Positions 36,321-48,602 of a stretch of 64,000 nucleotides of DNA are shown in pieces (the first letter of the stretch is position 1; each line of letters begins with the position of its first letter). The DNA is taken from positions 1,178,001-1,242,000 of the forward strand of contig BSYO01000016.1 of the NCBI GenBank assembly GCA_033239525.1, read 5' to 3'. The notes under the pieces are model-generated. The model saw nothing but the letters and a program-made list of their open reading frames with translations, was not told where the DNA came from and made no database searches. Source of the stretch: Nepenthes gracilis. Taxonomy: Eukaryota; Streptophyta; Magnoliopsida; Caryophyllales; Nepenthaceae. Both the position numbers and the translations under genes were made by a program.

Positions 36321-38240
36321 TTGCTGTTTAATGATGATGAGTTGCGCTTGCCATCTCAAGAGATATTTATGCAGGAAATATGCTGCCCTTCTGGTAATAG
36401 TACACAACCAGAAACAGTTAATCCAAATATTTCATGTCAAGGATGAGGATTATTATGCGCATGATGGAGATATATCAACAAGTTTGTCTGATGCTGATTC
36501 CAAGTCATTTCCTTATAATGAGCTCTTAATCCTTATTTATAGCTAAAGTAATTGTGCGGACTATTAGTCTTGGGAACAGGTTTAGCAGTTACAGTGGAAG
36601 ACAAAGTCAAGAAGCTTTTTCAATGAGTTTCTGTCTGGAATTTATGAAGATATAAATGAAGACAAGGCACTCCACCCGTAGATTTGAGTAAAATGTGATT
36701 CCTGGATACAATGTCTGATGGTGTCAATCTGACCCTTTGGCTTCAATGTCAACGATAAAGAATCCTATCTTGCACTGTATTCCAACAAATGATCCATTCT
36801 CCTTTATTGATAATAATTCACTGCCCCATGGAAATTCTTCTTTAGATGAACCAATTGTCATACAGTCTAATCAGGTTGATGTGGGAAGTGAGTTGACAAA
36901 TTCTCAGAGGTTGAAATGCTTTGTGCTTAAAAATGAGAACATCACATTTGCATCTGAGGACTCACAGAGTTATTTGCAGAAAATTCAGCTCTTTGTGGAA
37001 TATACTGGTGATGGCTTCGATACTGGTTCTCATATTGGGTCAGATAATATAATGGCTCACAATGATATTGATAATAATGCTAGTGAGTTTCATGATGATG
37101 CCGTCGGGAATACTAGCGAGCCCAAATTGGCAGACCAGCTTAGTCTTACTTTGGATATGATGTTATTTACTCTATATGAAGAGCCATCCTTTGAAGGAGA
37201 GAATTTATATTTCCATCTTTTTAGGCTTTTGGAGAAATTACCCTTTTTAATCTGGGATAAAGTGTATTGACGATTTGATATGTGGATTACAAACCTGTTG
37301 ATAATCTTTACTTCCTTGAGTTTCTGCTCATGACAGACCAGTTGATATGAAGTGTTATTCTTGATTAATACATCTGTTTATTTCTTGAGGTTGCATTTCT
37401 TAGCATTTCTTGTTGGTGATACTTTTAGTGGTAAAATAAGCATTACTTTTTTGTAAAATTCTTGCTTCTGAATGTTTATTTTGATGCTTTTTGTTAAGAA
37501 ATGCTGGTGCCTGGAGCTCTGGAACATTCAGAACTTGATGTTCAGGGCTCGATTAGGGAAAAATCGCAGGACCACATTGGTTTGTTGCATTATTCTTGTG
37601 ACTCTGTTTGAATTTGCTATGAAATATCTGCATGGCAATTATCATTTCATGATGTCAAGTGGTGATGAGTTGGCTTGTTATCTATATCGAGTTAAATGTT
37701 TATCATTCTTGCTAAAGGCCATCAGCATCACCCTTCTGAAGAGGTTTACAATATGCTTTTTGTGGAATTTCCACTGAAACATTTTCAAGCAAGTCTCTTA
37801 ATTACTTATTTTACAACTAAAATTCTGATGGATGAAATGTTTCATTTTAAAGGCATCTCTTGGAGTTTTATTTCTTGTAAAAACATCACAGGAACTTTTC
37901 GTTGTTCTCTATCTTATATGACAAACTTTGCTGTCAGTATGATAACAGCAGCAGATCTTTGCTCATTAGTTGCTCTGCCTGCTTATTAGAACGGAACTTA
38001 ATGTGGCTTTTCCCTCTATTCCACATAATATTAGTCCTAATCCATAGCAACTGAGTTTGCTTTTCGATAATGGACACTTTTCATGCTTTGGTAGCTTTAT
38101 TTCATCTGAGCTGGTTTTGATTCTAAGTCTTCTTTTTCCTTTGCTGACAGAGGAATCCATTGATGCATCATTTGGTGAACTTTCGAGTACCCAGGATGGA
38201 TGCCATGAGCAGTTCATTGAGGTCAGTAACCTTCTTAATA
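36321..38240 (+). other. Exon-like open segments of an unrecognised gene or relic
   Basis: Several plus-strand stretches look protein-coding. 36321-36446 reads LLFNDDELRLPSQEIFMQEI. The open frame 36737-37270 has 177 codons, is acidic and hydrophilic, and contains LYEEPSFEGENLYFHLFRLL. Near 37501-37611 a frame reads MLVPGALEHSELDVQGSIRE. Near 37694-37760 another reads ILAKGHQHHPSEEVYNMLF. Near 38150-38220, after a CTGACAG acceptor, a frame reads EESIDASFGELSSTQDGC and ends before GTCAGT. Together they look like exons of one gene, possibly decayed. I could not assemble a continuous transcript or name the family. Confidence 0.35.
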
Positions 38241-41200
38241 TTATTTTCCATGTGCATTTCTCTTAACTATGCTGTGACTGATTTTTTAGAGTATATTCCA
38301 CAATTTAGTTTGTATTTTGTGACTCTGAAACTTTAGTGTGGCTCACTTTGTGTTAGTTTTGAGGTCGGGCCCATTTTTGTCAGACGTATTGTCCACTTTA
38401 TGGTTATATGGGGGGTGCATTGGTCTCTAGCTTTGTCGTTCAAGATTTTGTCCTTTAGAAAGTGTCTCAAAGAGAGAAGGAAGCATTCCTATTTATAAAG
38501 AAGATACTACTTCTTTATTCAACCAATGTAGGACAATTAACCCCCCAACAAGCCCCTAGTGAAGTGGTCGCCCTGCTGATATATCGGAGGCGTCGGTATG
38601 AATTTTCACCTATAGTGTTATTGTTGAGTTTCGAGGCTGAACTTGTTCCTGTTGGAGCTGTTTTGAAGGATTATTCTCACAACTCAACAGTTTGTGTTTT
38701 TCTCAAATTTATATGACTAAGGTGCTGTAACTTCTTGGATGGATTGTTGCTGATTGGAAATTTGAAGGACCATGCCTGATATGATTGTTGACAGTTTGAT
38801 TGCCAATTTTTGTAATGCGTGATCCGAATTCATTTTGTGTGACCGAACCTGTTGAAGATCTGATCCAAAAAATTCATGGTGTGAAGCTCCCCACAATGGG
38901 GACTTATTATTATTATTATTTTTGGCCTATCAATTTTGCCACATATACATGGCATTTTGAGCTAGGGTTTTGGAAGTTTCTGAAAACACGACCATTTGCT
39001 CTTGTAACCAAAAATTTTGAAGATAATGAAAATTTTTCTTCTTTACCCATGATTTTTTCCATTCGTGATTTTTTTCCATCAATCAGGTGTTTGTTGTGTG
39101 ATTGTTTACTCTTTTACTATTGTTGATATCTTGAATCCCAAACATTTCGGGATAAAGCACCACTATGCAACTATTGAGAACGATTTCTATACAGGTCTAG
39201 TTGTTTGAGAGCTTTTCCTAAACTCTTGTCTTTTGATTCATTGGTGATTTGGTGGAAGGAATTCTACAAATTCCTTGTTTGTTGAGTCATTTTATGACCA
39301 TAATCCGTTGGAGTTAATATGACCAAGCACTCAGATTCTATCACGAGTTTTGATACATCATATCTTTAGCCTTTTTCACGACTCATTTGATTCCCCAACA
39401 TCCTATCCAATCGAAATCACGATTCAGCATGTTTACTGTAGCATGTAACCCCTCCTTGGGCCTCAGGAAATATGGTTAATTTTAGCAAACTGATGACACA
39501 AGGAAACTTAAATAACTAAATAAAATAAATGGAAATCTGAACTAGATTGTCATGTGTAATGCATGCTGTACTACTATAAAATGATGCTTATCTGTTTACA
39601 GCATCATATTCTTTTTTCCCTTGTTTTTCCCCATCCTAGAATGCTTGTTGACGTTGAGAACTCAAATTGTTTAGGGCTGTTTGATACCCACTTCATGCTT
39701 TAAATGAAACATTTCAGCAATAATTGTTTCAATGCTTTTGGTAACTATCGATAAACAGAAAAATCAGAGCAAGCAGCCTGTTTTTCACGTCATTATTCTG
39801 TTGAGCGACGCTTGAATGCGGTGCTTCTGAGCTGACATGGCCAGGTGATGTGTTCGACATGGGGCATGCTCCCTCAGGATTGTAACGATTCGAGTTTACA
39901 TGATAACATATTTTTTGATTTGGGTGGCAGGGTATGGGCCTCAATCCATATGGTTGTGTTCTCTTGGGCTTCTCCAAGATGAAGCTTATTATCATGGATA
40001 TATTTAATCCATACTGTAAGGCACACCCCTCTCATTCCCAGGCAATTTGGGATCCCAGACATAAGTTTTCTAACTCCGCCTCATTTAAGAAATGACATCC
40101 TCGTCATCTGTAACCCAGCTGAATATTGGTCCAGCTTAAATCTGTACACTTCCAGCATGGTGTAACTTTATGAAAATGCCACTTTGCTAAGTCTAACTAT
40201 CGAATGCCCAGCTCAAATGCCATGCTTTGACATCGAGTGCTTGAACCAGATAATCTCATATACCTTTCGCGTATATTGTCACGTGCACATTGCAAAAATC
40301 ATTCTTGGATTGTAGTTAAGTGATTAGCTTATTTTTTAACCACTTGATCACTCATGACCTAAGGGGCAATGTCATTGAAAATGAATGAATCGGAGAATCC
40401 CTGATATCTTTTGTGCACATTGTGAAATTGCACTGGAGTGGATAAGATTTGTAATTATTTGGTATTCAAACATTCCATGAGTAATTTATCAAGTATCACT
40501 TAGGCTATGGTGTTTTGTTGCTAGTTCTCCTGGCTTAGTGAACTAATAGTCTAATATCTAAGTAGGATTAGATTAAATAGTTCTGTTGGTTTGACCTACT
40601 CAAACTGCCCTAGCCAAATCTTATATAGAATGTTCATTTATCCCTTGAGTATTTGTTATGGTTGAGGTCTGTCCAGGCCTAGGCCAAAATTTGGCTGAGC
40701 TGGGTGGCATAAATCTTATAAGCATTTTTGTCTACCCTGTAGCAGCCTACCCGGGTGGCAGCTTAATGACTGTCGAGTTCTTTTTCTTGATATAGTATAT
40801 ATGATGTCAATTCAACACCTAATATCTTCAGAATGAAAAATTTCAGTTTCAGTTCCATAAAGCAACCCTGAAGATTACTGGTGCTTAAAATTTCAGGATT
40901 TAAATTTCATACTTAAATGAATTTCTAGTACCTCATCTCTCACACTGCATAATCTTTCAAAGAAATGTAAGCTACTACTCTTAAAATTTAGCTGGCTGTT
41001 AAAAACACCAAGATTGAAGTTTCAGCACCTCTTGAAATTTCATAAGTGTTTATCTCCTCATTAAAATTTGAGTCTCAAAATTTCTGGTCCAAATCTCTGC
41101 ACCTGTTCTTTCACATCCTTCTAATCTCATAAAGTGGAGATAAGTCCACATCTCTTTTTAGCACATCTTACAATTTCAGCACTTTTTTCAGACATTTTGA

Positions 41201-41943
41201 TTTTGATTTTTAAGACCAAAATGTTTGAGATTTTGACAAGTAAAGAGCATTTATAGATAACTTGGCCCCTACAACAAGGATTGGAGGATGCTTTGGTGAG
41301 AAAGAAAAATATTTGGTTGAGTTTAGAAGTAATAGGGAGCCAAGATGTGTGGTTAAAAAAACCTTGGGGTGAGGTAGTAGACTTGATTTTAAAATTAATG
41401 TTTAATGTGAATCAGGATTAGACATGATATGTCTTGAAATTGGTTTTGGATCTTCTAATTCCGATCCTATACTCCACAAACCATAATAATTGTTCCAATG
41501 TGGGGAAATAGCTTACTTAACACCTTTTGAATGCAAGTCAGTGTCAAACTATGTTAATTAAATAGCAAGGAGTAGGTGAGAAAGGCTTTTGGAGGGCATT
41601 GTTCCATGGATTGAGATTGTTTTAGGGAAAAAGGTTATTTAGAGGATAGACTCTTAACCCTTTTGTCTGTAGGCTTGAGTATTGCAAGACTTATGGCTGA
41701 ACAAGTATTTTTGGAATGCTTTAGGTAAGAGTAAGTATACATGGAAATCTATGATCCTTTAAATGCTTAGATTATTAAAGCACCAAATGCCCTTTTTATA
41801 TTAAGGGGTTTTATGTTTATAGAGGTATGAGCCTTATATTGGGGTGGTTTAGTAACGTTCCTCAAGTCAATAACTAAGGTGCATGATTATTTGGTAATTC
41901 CTTAATTGCCCTAACTAATTGAGCGATTGCAATGTGAAGGAAT
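38241..41943. other. Intergenic DNA without recognised genes
   Basis: No convincing coding region. A 108-codon frame at 38800-39126 and an 84-codon frame at 38462-38716 have no recognised similarity. 40820-41220 is unusually rich in the word AAATTTCAG and its variants. Confidence 0.6.
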
Positions 41944-42200
41944 CATGGATGAAAGTATTGATATCAGTATCAGTCGCGGTTATATTGATATTTGACAATA
42001 TATATTGGTATCATATATATTAGGAGGAAAAAGTTTTCTGAAAATTTTAAGTTGATAGGGTTGTATCGATCGATATATTAAAATATATCATCGATATAAA
42101 AACAAATCGTGATAGCATCAGAAAATATCAGCATTAGAGCTAGATATCGAGACATATTGGCCAATATTTATAATAATGACTGATATTTATATCAATGGCA
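41944..42200 (+). repeat. ATATCG-rich dispersed repeat, copy 2
   Basis: Opens ATGGATGAAAGTATTGATATC. The middle TTTTCTGAAAATTTTAAG and GGGTTGTATCGATCGATATAT blocks match the reverse complement of copy 1. It closes with GACTGATATTTATATCAATG. It is intergenic and has no coding potential. Confidence 0.75.
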
Positions 42201-42555
42201 GGAACACAATCTTAGTAACTGTCCTTAATGAGTGTGTACGTTATACCACGTTCCCTTAACTTCTAGATCTAAACGATTGGTTGGAAGATTATGAGTTTAC
42301 TGACCTTTTCAAAATACCTAGCCATGTGTATAACTCCTCAAATGTTTCATTTTGGTTGTGATGCATTAACTAGTTCTGGCTTCTGTGATTCTAGTTAATT
42401 GTTTTGGTCGTTCCATCGTTTTATTCCAGACTGACTTAGCAGTTCTGACAGCATGATTAGCATGCCTTTCCTTGTTTAATGTTTACTGTTTGGGCAAGGC
42501 GGTTTGACACATCGAAATGCAATAATATCTGTTCGTGGTTTTTTTACTCAGTAGC

Positions 42556-42780
42556 GCAACCATTGGACCACTTAGCAATTATGCCACTCAATGGCTCGGA
42601 AGCTTGATGACTTGCCAACTCGACAATGCTGCCCCTAAGCCTTTTAACTACTCTGTCACTTCGAAAATCGGAAGTTTGATGACTTGGCAGCTGGACAGCT
42701 TGGCAATTTGGTCACTCGGCCTTCTGGCCACTTTGTTACTTGGCAACTCGAAAGCTTGCGGATTCGGAATATCTTGGAAT
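42556..42780. repeat. Degenerate CTTGGCAACTCG-type minisatellite
   Basis: Repeated variants of a ~12 bp word: CTTGCCAACTCG, CTTGGCAGCTGG, CTTGGCAATTTGG and CTTGGCAACTCG, mixed with GATGACTT and CCACTT words. The 98-codon frame through it (TCQLDN, TWQLDS) mirrors the repeat and is probably not a gene. Confidence 0.6.
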
Positions 42781-43899
42781 CTGGGGTGTGGAATTAAAAT
42801 GTCATTCAAAACTGAGCTGAATGGCTTGTGAGATGCAGAGTGATTCAAAACTTGACTCCGCATAGCAGGTTTTGAGGATCTGTTGCTTAATGTTTCACAT
42901 AATTATTGGCTGGGAAGAACTGAAGATAAATAAACTTCAAAGTTTTGCGGTAGCTTGCATGTATCGGAGGATGCAATATTGAGGAAACTTGATTTGCTCA
43001 AGGTTAGGTGCATTAGGAAGAGGGGAGGTACGGAGTCAGGTGGTGAACATGATTTAAAAATGTTTCAACTATCAGAATATCATCCAAAGCCAATCCAATG
43101 ACTTCAAAGATATACATAGTTGACATTGTGTAGTGGGTTTTGAGATTTTCATGTTTAATGTTTTGTCTTTCTGTTGGCTGGGAAGAATTAAAGGCACGTA
43201 GATGCCACAGGTTTTACAGTAGCTCGAATGGCGATTTAGTTATTGTACGTTGATCAAAGGCTGGAAAGGAAAGAATAAAGAGATAGATCTAGGAAAACCT
43301 ATAATGATGTAACAAAAAATAATTTAAAATTATTGCAATTTTCGGAAGATATTGCAGTAAAATTGTGTGGGATGGCAAAAGCTTATTTATATGTCAGACC
43401 CCACTTAGTTTGAATTATAGCTTTGTTGTTTGACACTGCTTGGGAATGTCAAATGGTGTTAGTTTTAAACGATTATTTGAATTACAAGTTTATGAGTTCT
43501 ATTAGGGTCATATCATTTTTTTCTCACTCGTACTCCCAAGTGGAATGAAATATCGGCTGATATTTTTCTTGTTGCGTTACGATTTGTAAAGTTAAATTTT
43601 ACGCCTGATATGTCCAATACAAAAATATGTTACTATGCACAATTCACGTCAACACTAATTTGAGCTTGTGAGGTTGGTGATAAAAGAAAGAAAGAGGCAG
43701 ATTTAGAACAATTTAGAGTCAAGTGATAAAAAAATGGTTACTAGTGATTTCACTCTTGAGAGTTATTATATTAAATTAAATTAAATGATGAAAGTAGATT
43801 CATATATTTGACGCATTTTAACTTAAGGCTTTGTTGTTTGATACCATTCGAGAATAAGTAATATTAGTTTACATGGTTTATTTGAATTACAGATTAATA
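42781..43899. other. Intergenic DNA
   Basis: Two short related segments occur here. GGCTGGGAAGAACTGAAG at 42909 and GGCTGGGAAGAATTAAAG at 43176 are each followed by a TTTTGCGGTAGCTTG or TTTTACAGTAGCTCG block, so a ~270 bp unit may be duplicated. No gene seen. Confidence 0.5.
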
Positions 43900-43904
43900 A
43901 TGGA

Positions 43905-44805
43905 TGATGGGTCTGGTAACCCATGGGTCAACCCGGAATCAGACCTGTATCGGAAGCCGCAGTCTAGGAGAAGCTCCTCAAAGCCCAAGACCTAAATCCA
44001 CCCAGCGAGGTGTGGGCCATTGGAGTCACCCACAGGGTGCAGCCCAGTAGCGTGCACTTCAGCAACTTTAACTTAGCAGACAATCCCATATAGCTGTATC
44101 CCTGATCACCTAGCTCACTGTAGCCTGACGGGGGAGCACAAGCCCTGGTGCCTTTAGCAGGCTAGGACCGTAGAGCCGTGTTGTCTGCCACTCACCACGA
44201 TTCCAGCAACACTCTAACAACAGTAATCTAGCTCTCCCCCTTCAAATGTCTCCCTCCCTCCGCAAGAAAAGGGGGGCTTGGAGAGGCCAAAAAACTCAGA
44301 GAGGAAAAGGTGACCAACGAACGCAACTCTCGATCCTAGAGCCACTCTTCCAAAAAGGTACCCCTTCCTTACCCTCTCTTCAGGGTGCATCTCAAAGTCG
44401 CTCCTCAACTAAGCACACTTATTGGAGCTCAATTCTCCATCTCTAAGTTACTCCCTAATCGAGTACACTCAACGGTGCTCAAGCCTTCATCCCAAAGTCG
44501 TTCCCTAGTCAAGCGTACTCATCGAAGCTCAACCCTTCATAAATACTCAATCTCCCGAAATATGCATCCGTGCATTATTCATTCATTATCCTATCTTTCT
44601 ACTTGCCTGAGAAAGATTTTTAATTTGAGTGTCGGAAAACATATTGGGAAGCGAGTCTCGCCATCCTCTGACATCTTGTTTGCTAATTGTGGTGTATAGG
44701 ATTCAAGTTTAAAGTAATAAAGATTGGACCTACTTCAGCTCGACCTATCGAGAAGATCAAATGGTTTTCTAATTCGTTTGGTAATTCGGATCCAATGACA
44801 CATCA
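43905..44805 (+). repeat. 5' LTR of the Tat-like element
   Basis: 901 bp. It shares with the right LTR the blocks GAGAAGCTCCTCAA, GGAGAGGCCAAAAAACTCA and GAGAAAGATTTTTAATTTGAG, and the TTGTGGTGTATAGGAT block near the end. It carries imperfect internal repeats around GAGCTCAA/CGAGTACACTCA. Confidence 0.9.
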
Positions 44806-44806
44806 T

Positions 44807-44824
44807 TGATATTGTTTGTGGGAA
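44807..44824 (+). other. Primer binding site of the Tat-like element
   Basis: TGATATTGTTTGTGGGAA begins one base after the LTR. It reads as a CpG-decayed form of TGGCGTCGTTTGTGGGAA, the kind of PBS typical of plant Tat elements as I recall. Confidence 0.6.
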
Positions 44825-44828
44825 TGAC

Positions 44829-46700
44829 AGAAAAGTCTAACCACCACTCCTGCGAGAGCAAATATGGCCAATCCCCGAGCACGAGCCAATGCATCCGCCA
44901 TAGACGTCATCTCCTGTGGCCATGATCCCTTCGCGGGTAGTCATGAGAATGAAAGGCTTGCCCCTGAGGTGCAGACGCTCGCCGCCTAGAGATGTGCCTT
45001 GTCCTAAGCGGCCCCAGATTGTTGGTACCTACTTGAAGGTGCAAGCTAGGGGCTTCGCCCTCCGGCTCCCAGACCTTAGTGTCCAGAAGGAGGAACCGGA
45101 GAAAAAGACAGCCTCCTCATAAGATCTAGTGGCCTGAGGACCTCGTGGTCCTGGCAGCCACAAGCGATAGGGCCTAACTATGGCTAGAGGGCCGACCGTG
45201 TCATGAGATGTGGGATGAAAGCCCAGAGCGGTGTAGCCCACACCGCTCTTGTGATGATAGGAGGCCCACTGTTCGAGAAGAAGCTCCATGCAAAGCCAAC
45301 TAGTTCTTCACCGACCTGGCAAGGTCATCGTTCGTGAGGAAGATTTGATCGTTACCGTCTTCTCTAGGATCAGGGAGCCCTGCCTGAAGCTCTGCATTTG
45401 AAGTCTCGATTCGGTGTTCACCTAGATCACTTCCATGCTTCACCGGGATCCTACGGGCGCGGACACTCAACACAGCATCGATAGCAAGCTAGAATACCCT
45501 CAAGGGCAGCAGAGTCCTCAGCCACTTGCATGCAGAATTTCACACCGGAAGGCGCTACCTGCGATCCAAGCGAGGCCCCTCCCGTTGGTACCTATGGGTC
45601 GCATGTTGACAATAGGAGGCCGACATCCAAGATCACTCAGCTGGGCTGCTATCAACCGGCAGCAAGAAGGCAATAGTACGCCGATTCGGCACTGATGGAC
45701 CCAATTCTTCAGAGTATAGAGGCCGCAAGCAAATAGCTGTCGACCGGAGTGAACAATCTCCCAGCTGATGGGGACCATTTTGTGCCTTGACGATCCTCTA
45801 AAGATGGGCATATGTGCAACGACCCTAGATCAGATTGTTGGTCTTGCGGGCATAGAACGCCCTCCTTCCTGAAGGTGCTACCAACAATTTCTCACCAAAC
45901 GCAGGCAAGTCAAGTGTGTTCATGAGTGTTATAAAGACATTTATTTACTTGCTCCAGTCATTATGTCAACCATGCAAATGCTTGTGTGTTTGCATAAATT
46001 CAAAGACTTAGATTGTCCCTAAGTTGGATGAACTCTTTCACTTGTGCCTCGACAGGCTGTGACCTGGTCATAAAACCTCAGTCTCGATAACCAAGTGGTC
46101 CAGAGAGGGTCAAAACTAAACCTCGGTCTCGATTACTGAGCAACCTGGACGAGGTTGAACATTATAGCCTCGGGGGCTTGCGGACTAAGAGTCAAACTTC
46201 TCCATCAAGCGGCTATTAAAACCTTAGGGGGCTTTTGAGCACGCATGTGACAATTCCCTCCCGTAGGGACGAGCACCATTAGTCAACAATGGTCGGCGGA
46301 CTAGGACTTGACGTACGAAAGCTACGTCGTTCTCTAACAGGATCGAGTGCCAATGATTACGTGAGGGTAACGGCCTAGACTATACCAGAGCCCGGGGATT
46401 GCAGCCATGAAACCCAGTCGGTCCTTGTGAGGCTCACCCATACCAATGCTACGACCTCTTCACATGAGCGAGCACAATTGGACAAATATGTCCATCCAAG
46501 CTCGGCAACAATAGCTGCAAAGCTTCGTCGGTGATCATATTTTCTCAGTGTCACGACCTCCTCACAGGAGTGAACATAATTGGACAAATGCATTCAGCCG
46601 TGGATAAAGACAATGGCAATGGCGCTTAGTCGGCAAATAGAATCAATATCGGATAAAGACAAATTAACACATGCCCAAAGATATTAGTCACAATGGGTAA
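44829..46700 (+). other. Internal 5' region of the Tat-like element, no gag-pol seen
   Basis: Plus-strand translation is broken by many stops. Short segments such as MANPRARANASA (near 44861) sit where gag should begin. No capsid, zinc knuckle, protease or RT motif is visible. From 46070 the DNA has repeated CCTCGGTCTCGAT and CCTCGGGGGCTTGCG words with no coding signal. Confidence 0.5.
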
Positions 46701-46710
46701 AACAATCCAG

Positions 46711-48602
46711 CTAATTCATAAAAAATTCAAACAGTACATCAAGAGTATTAGCCAGCCTAAAAAATGTATACAAAGAGCTACATACACCAACCGCTTGGAC
46801 GACTACCTTAGGGTTGGGGGTTCCCCGTTGTGCGTGGCGCAAGTCCCCTCCCACCTCCAGGTAGTCCGCTAGGCTAGAGCTCTCCCCCAAGACGGATGTT
46901 CTTATTTTGGGGAACCGTGAGTTGCTGTTTTGCCTCCTGAAACTCGTTCTCGAGCGAGGCGATCCGATCCAAAGCTCAAGCGTTCGCCGTTGAGAGCTAT
47001 TGGGATCTTGCCTCGGACTTGGACAACTTCTGGTAGGCCGCCCGCTCTTCACTCCGCAAAGCCTCGGCGACTATAGCATTCATTTGGCGCTCTACATCCT
47101 CCATCGTAGTAGGATCTATACGCCCTCAAGATAGCCGCAAGATCTCGATATCCCTTTAGTGCAGTGCCCTCTCCACCACTTGGAGTGCCTCTTGAACCTG
47201 CCAAGCAGCGAGGTGTGGTCAGTCAGGAATAGCAGCACAGTAGCATAGCGAAGAAACCCATGACGCAGTACCCCATGGTAAGACGGCCCTCTCCAGTGCG
47301 ACGGACCAGGAGAATCCTTAACTCCAGTTCCAGCAAGGATCGACAAGGACTGTGAATATTGCGTGCTACGGGGATGAGGCGCCTCAAAACTTGGAGGAGA
47401 GTCATGCCCACCCAAAGCCCATGGGGGCTCGGATATCAATCGTACAGGATGGGATGCCCTCTCAGCAGCAATCTCAGCTTTTGAGCCATCCCCAACTGCT
47501 TCTTCCTCTACCTAAGCTCTTCCAACACCTTCCTCGGCAGAAGCAATGGAAGAAGTAGATAGACGATTTCAGAGAAGAAGCCACTAAGATCGGGATCCCC
47601 CGTTCATATGTGGCCAAGGCGTTAATCTGTTTGCCCGACCTGCCAATTGAGGGGTCCCCAATTCCAGCACCAGAGTCCGCTAGGGCCTACTCTCCCTTAG
47701 TGCATTCGGATGTATCATTGAGGCTCAGATTGTCCGGAGAAGACTCATCCAAGCCTGGCCACCTTGACGACTCGCCAGCACCCAGATCAGGCGCTCTTGC
47801 ATAGGCCGCATTGATCCACCGGCATTCCTCAAAGAGAGCAGGCAATGAAGGAGCCACCTTGTCAGAGGCCTGCTCAGGAGAGTCCTGGAAAAGCATATTC
47901 CTGTACTTCCTTTTGGGACAACGACTCGGTGCCGCGGAGGTGACACCCTCCTTTGTCTGAACCTTCCACTGCTCTCCATCTAGTGCCTCCTAGGAGACCA
48001 ATGATCAGTGCAGCGCAAGATGCCGGTGCTCTCCTCGATGTGCGATGTCAGCGGCCATGTCATCAGTTCCTCACCAAGTAGGACTTCCCCAGCGTAGGTG
48101 TCGTTGACCCTATCCCATTAATTTGGGATCTCCCAATTGGCGTCAATCACTAAGAAAAAGAAGCGCGTCTTCTAGCTTCTTGCCGAATTAAGGTTCCCCT
48201 CGCTTATCTCAAACCTTGTGCGGGGAGTGAAGGAAACCCTGTCAGCCTCTTGGTTGATTTGGAAGATCACCTTTAGAGCCCGGGTATCCAGGATGAGCCC
48301 TTTGGTGCGAAAGAAGTGCACATAGTAATTAGATATCGAGTAGTATTTGGGTGAAGACGAGCCATAGGGACCTTCAGAGCCCTCAGAATCTCGCGTAACT
48401 TTGTGGCAAATGGAATACGGAGACCGGCTCTCAGATGTTTCTCGTAGGCGGTTATTAACCTCGGACGAGGAAAGTAAGCAATGTTATCAACATTAGGCAC
48501 AGCATATCGCATGACACTCGGAATGCGATACTAGCTATACAAAGACTCTATCTCCCTGTTAATCAACATGGATGGAATATCGGCAAAAGCTTGGGAAGCC
48601 AT
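46711..48602 (-). pseudogene. Antisense accessory ORF of the Tat-like element
   Basis: Starts MASQAFADIPSMLINREIES at 48602 and runs to a stop at 48273, with one in-frame TAG after SLYS. It contains YEKHLRAGLRIPFATKLREI and ALKVPMARLHPNTTRYLI. This fits the pattern (AGLRxPL...L..L......L.PN..R) of the plant 'putative gypsy type transposon' (Transposase_28) domain found in accessory ORFs of Tat elements. Downstream, broken frames reach about 46.7 kb and include a charged helical part (RRGFAE, RAGGLPEVVQVRGKI) resembling the coiled-coil C-terminal portion of such proteins. Function in the element is unknown. Confidence 0.7.

Noticed and set aside
47352..47804. Plus-strand frames inside the Tat-like element
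   Set aside because: They lie antisense to the decayed accessory ORF, lack gag-pol motifs and are probably shadows.
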